In this document: piece after piece, positions 62,801-64,000 of the stretch | Position numbering within the stretch: the first letter of the stretch is position 1 | Layout: each line of letters begins with the position of its first letter | Assembly (NCBI GenBank): GCA_029248405.1 | Contig: JAQWJJ010000008.1 | Coordinates: forward strand, 1-64,000 | Length of the DNA: 64,000 bases | From: Flavobacteriaceae bacterium | GTDB taxonomy: Bacteria; Bacteroidota; Bacteroidia; Flavobacteriales; Flavobacteriaceae | Direction of reading: 5' to 3' | Notes under the pieces: model-generated | Database searches by the model: none | Seen by the model: only the letters and a program-made list of their open reading frames with translations | What the model was told of the DNA's origin: nothing | Translations under genes and position numbers: made by a program

Positions 62801-64000
62801 CAGCGCGACATTCTGATAAGCATAATCCTTATAAGTCCAAGAATCCCAGACGCCTGTTACTTTGGTCTTTAAGGCTTCTTGAGTGAAGCCACGCCCATCA
62901 ATTCTGACCTTTCCCGAAATAGCACTGAAATCATTCCAGCCCAACAATCGGCCTATATTGAAGGACCTGGTGTCCAATTCTCCCTCATAAAAAGCGTAAT
63001 CAGGATGATTCAAATTGCCAATAACGATGTCAGCACTTAACGCCCCTAATCTTGAACCTAATGCGCCATTATAATGCAATACATCTCCTTCCAAGGACAA
63101 ATCGCCCTGAAGCTGCCACTGCCCCAAACGTCTTAATTGAAGCGGTAAGTTATCGCCCAAGACCCTGGGCATTAAGCCTGACAAATCCCTATGGTTAGCG
63201 TTGATTGATAAGGTCTGAGCCTTGAACATGAAAGGCGCATCGGATAACATTTCACTTAAAGTAAAGGTCCCTTCGAGAGAGGAATCATCAAAAGCGACTA
63301 AGGCCTCCTCCCAATGCAGCTCATTCAAAATACCATATATATTGCCCTGTAGCGACAGCTTATTTTGGTCGCTGAATTCTGGGTACCAGCGGTTGAGGTC
63401 AGCGTTGGCCAAAACAGAAGGCTTTAAATCTAGGGAAATCAAAACATTATTGGCAAAATCCGCCATACCGTTATCATAATTGAGCAACAAGTCTCCAAGT
63501 AGATCAGAATCATTGGGGGTCGTCAACGCAAAACTTTCTAAAAACATTTCGCTCGGGGTGTAACGGTAATTCCCCGAAAGCGAGCGCACGTCCAAACCAA
63601 AAGAGCTGTCAAAGGTCAAGCCCTGAATTCGGGCGCCGACTTCCTGACCATTGATGTAAAACTGATTTCCTGAAAGTGCCAAGTGATCGAACCAGACAAT
63701 TTGTGGTTCTGAGGCCTGCTCCTGAATCACGTCGATCCTGGTATGATCCAGGTGTAACTCCCCTGCCCTGAGTACAAAGGATCCAGCCTGGTTGCGGCCA
63801 TCAGATTCTTTGCCCTCAAACTGTCTAATGAAATGACTCAAGGCATGCTCCTGCTCACCTTGATAGGTTTTGATCCTCAATAAGGCCGAAGACAAAGACA
63901 AACGACCAAAGTTCAAATGACCATTACTTAATTCACTGAGGCTAAGCACATTTGTGGTGAGCTTACCGCTGTAGATAATGGTGTCGCCATGATGATCTCG
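59861..64000 (-). CDS. tamB: Translocation/assembly module TamB-like protein (N-terminal part beyond the window)
   Basis: At least 1379 residues, with the frame open to the window edge; the GTG at 63949 is not the real start. The last codons before the edge (HHGDTIIYSGKL) read as part of the AsmA/TamB N-terminal region. The body is the long beta-helix with repeated DLDIN, LNLTG- and NVSLRD-type elements, and the C-terminal ~350 residues form the DUF490/TamB domain (FEPGG-like RISWNGDPDK, AKYTVDDVNP, NVKLRDKEQRQLQAIYLA). TamB spans the periplasm and helps lipid or protein traffic to the outer membrane. Convergent with ridA; no TamA is visible. Confidence 0.87.
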   Translation of the reverse strand, partial: RDHHGDTIIYSGKLTTNVLSLSELSNGHLNFGRLSLSSALLRIKTYQGEQEHALSHFIRQFEGKESDGRNQAGSFVLRAGELHLDHTRIDVIQEQASEPQIVWFDHLALSGNQFYINGQEVGARIQGLTFDSSFGLDVRSLSGNYRYTPSEMFLESFALTTPNDSDLLGDLLLNYDNGMADFANNVLISLDLKPSVLANADLNRWYPEFSDQNKLSLQGNIYGILNELHWEEALVAFDDSSLEGTFTLSEMLSDAPFMFKAQTLSINANHRDLSGLMPRVLGDNLPLQLRRLGQWQLQGDLSLEGDVLHYNGALGSRLGALSADIVIGNLNHPDYAFYEGELDTRSFNIGRLLGWNDFSAISGKVRIDGRGFTQEALKTKVTGVWDSWTYKDYAYQNVALEGDLMAPFFGGQFTVDDPNLQLKLEGVLDRSKDQDKLEIHADLNYSELNQLGLFVRDSVSVFTGNIDAIIEGSGPEDLIGELVLSNAFYQTQDDYYFFEDLQLRSAMQGPEHLVEVFSPDVIDGNIQGAFQWKELGRLFENAVLSNYFNYKPKPVAPNQFVAFDFSIYNKIVGVFLPDLQLGSDTQISGSVSSNVSDFALSISSPELLLYGAYLGSVAVQIDNDHPLYKSAFSVDSIFTGKSYFNDFRLVNGGSKDTLAVQASFFGGPKRGDRYAFDFYHTLNAQKEAVFGINKSEIKLSDHTWFLNEQGENSQVVVGQNQSVRLDRLTLSNNEEIIALSGFKNDTTDMNIQLSFEEVNIDHVLPEIDRLALSGALNGKLQLKKTGNNYFPSSGLMLTDLAINEIPMGDLNLSIKGDSDLINYRINTVLMQGDKKKFQALGSLEVTQDEPLVNLNVSLRDFDLSALSPLGGTVLSDIKGLAQGTAKITGKYSAPSVVGALRLNQTSLRIPYLNIDLQVPDATELEIRNTGFVLPPTILTDTKYDTKAELSGLISHNRFADWTLDLNMTTDRFLALDTPEEETVLYYGTTFIDGEASIKGPVDELVIDVAARTQKGTTFKIPISDVATVGDDSFIRFISPEEQLARIKGETYVADEIKGLTVNFDLDINDQAEVEILVDPVNNSKFKGRGSGLLFIEINTLGKFKMWGEFVVIEGNYDFKYGGIVNKSIDVVPGGRISWNGDPDKAQLDLTAKYTVDDVNPSALLDNPSLNSTVDVEVLLNLTGQILQPELDFQLEFPNVSTSVKEELNVKLRDKEQRQLQAIYLAATGSFQGEGGQNIVGTLTERVNTLVADLLSDSDAKFKILPTIGTRQVDLNDQLEYNVGVQISTQITERILINGKVAVPVGGANESAVAGDIQVQWLVNDDGSLRMNFFNRQADLQFIGENQIFEQGAGASYSVDFATFKELVAQLFGQSIEKER

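Overview
The window reads as ordinary chromosome of a Bacteroidota bacterium, most likely a marine Flavobacteriia/Flavobacteriales member. The signs are: two secreted proteins ending in type IX secretion (T9SS) type A sorting domains; promoters of the Bacteroidetes form TTG-N17-21-TANNTTTG; a TonB-dependent receptor with a carboxypeptidase-like N-terminal domain; a Bacteroidetes-type LptD and TamB; bacillithiol synthesis (BshA); a fused alpha/beta 2-oxoacid dehydrogenase E1; and many small families known mainly from this phylum (DUF6452, DUF6048 and others). Family names are from recognition of the sequence, not from a search.

Layout. 1-107: the 3' end of a 5S rRNA and a strong terminator, so the window starts just after an rRNA operon. 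0.3-12.3 kb: T9SS cargo, ZIP transporter, RlmL-like methyltransferase, an rlmD-DUF6452-DUF6048 operon, ornithine aminotransferase (rocD), a second T9SS cargo, a stand-alone Smr protein, a Ca-repeat lipoprotein and a cysteine desulfurase. 12.3-19 kb: an M23 peptidase and TonB receptor pair, a coiled-coil protein with ZapA, a structured RNA that looks like 6S RNA, and RNase Y. 19-33 kb: aldo/keto reductase, XerD, an OmpA/HhH/sodium-solute symporter operon, a DUF3817/MscS operon, a short-chain dehydrogenase, small secreted proteins, SemiSWEET and a Bcr/CflA exporter. 31.6-35.6 kb: a fused E1, TerC and RlmI-like operon. 35.7-47.3 kb: an oxygenase/SUI1/binding-protein operon, Ung, MutS2 with a DCC protein, a dicarboxylate symporter, AroC and a large FAD/Fe-S oxidoreductase. 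47.3-56.6 kb: a tightly packed eight-gene minus-strand operon (amidase, MlaD, Fe-S membrane protein, HAD phosphatase-like protein, HdrB-like Fe-S protein, a conserved unknown, GH3-serine hydrolase fusion, bshA). 56.8-64 kb: LptD, RidA, and TamB, which runs off the window end.

The gene content is dominated by housekeeping and cell-envelope functions: peptidoglycan hydrolysis and recycling, LPS and outer-membrane assembly, and lipid transport. No insertion sequence, prophage, CRISPR array, toxin-antitoxin or defence island was seen, and no gene-free stretch exceeds about 215 bases. I found no clear undescribed system. The best candidates for a second look are the eight-gene envelope/redox operon at 47-57 kb, the 6S-like RNA between zapA and rny, the separation of the Smr domain from MutS2, and the membrane-anchored helix-hairpin-helix protein coupled to OmpA. 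Many start codons were moved from the longest open frame to an internal ATG or GTG on the basis of signal peptides, overlaps or promoter position; each entry says so.
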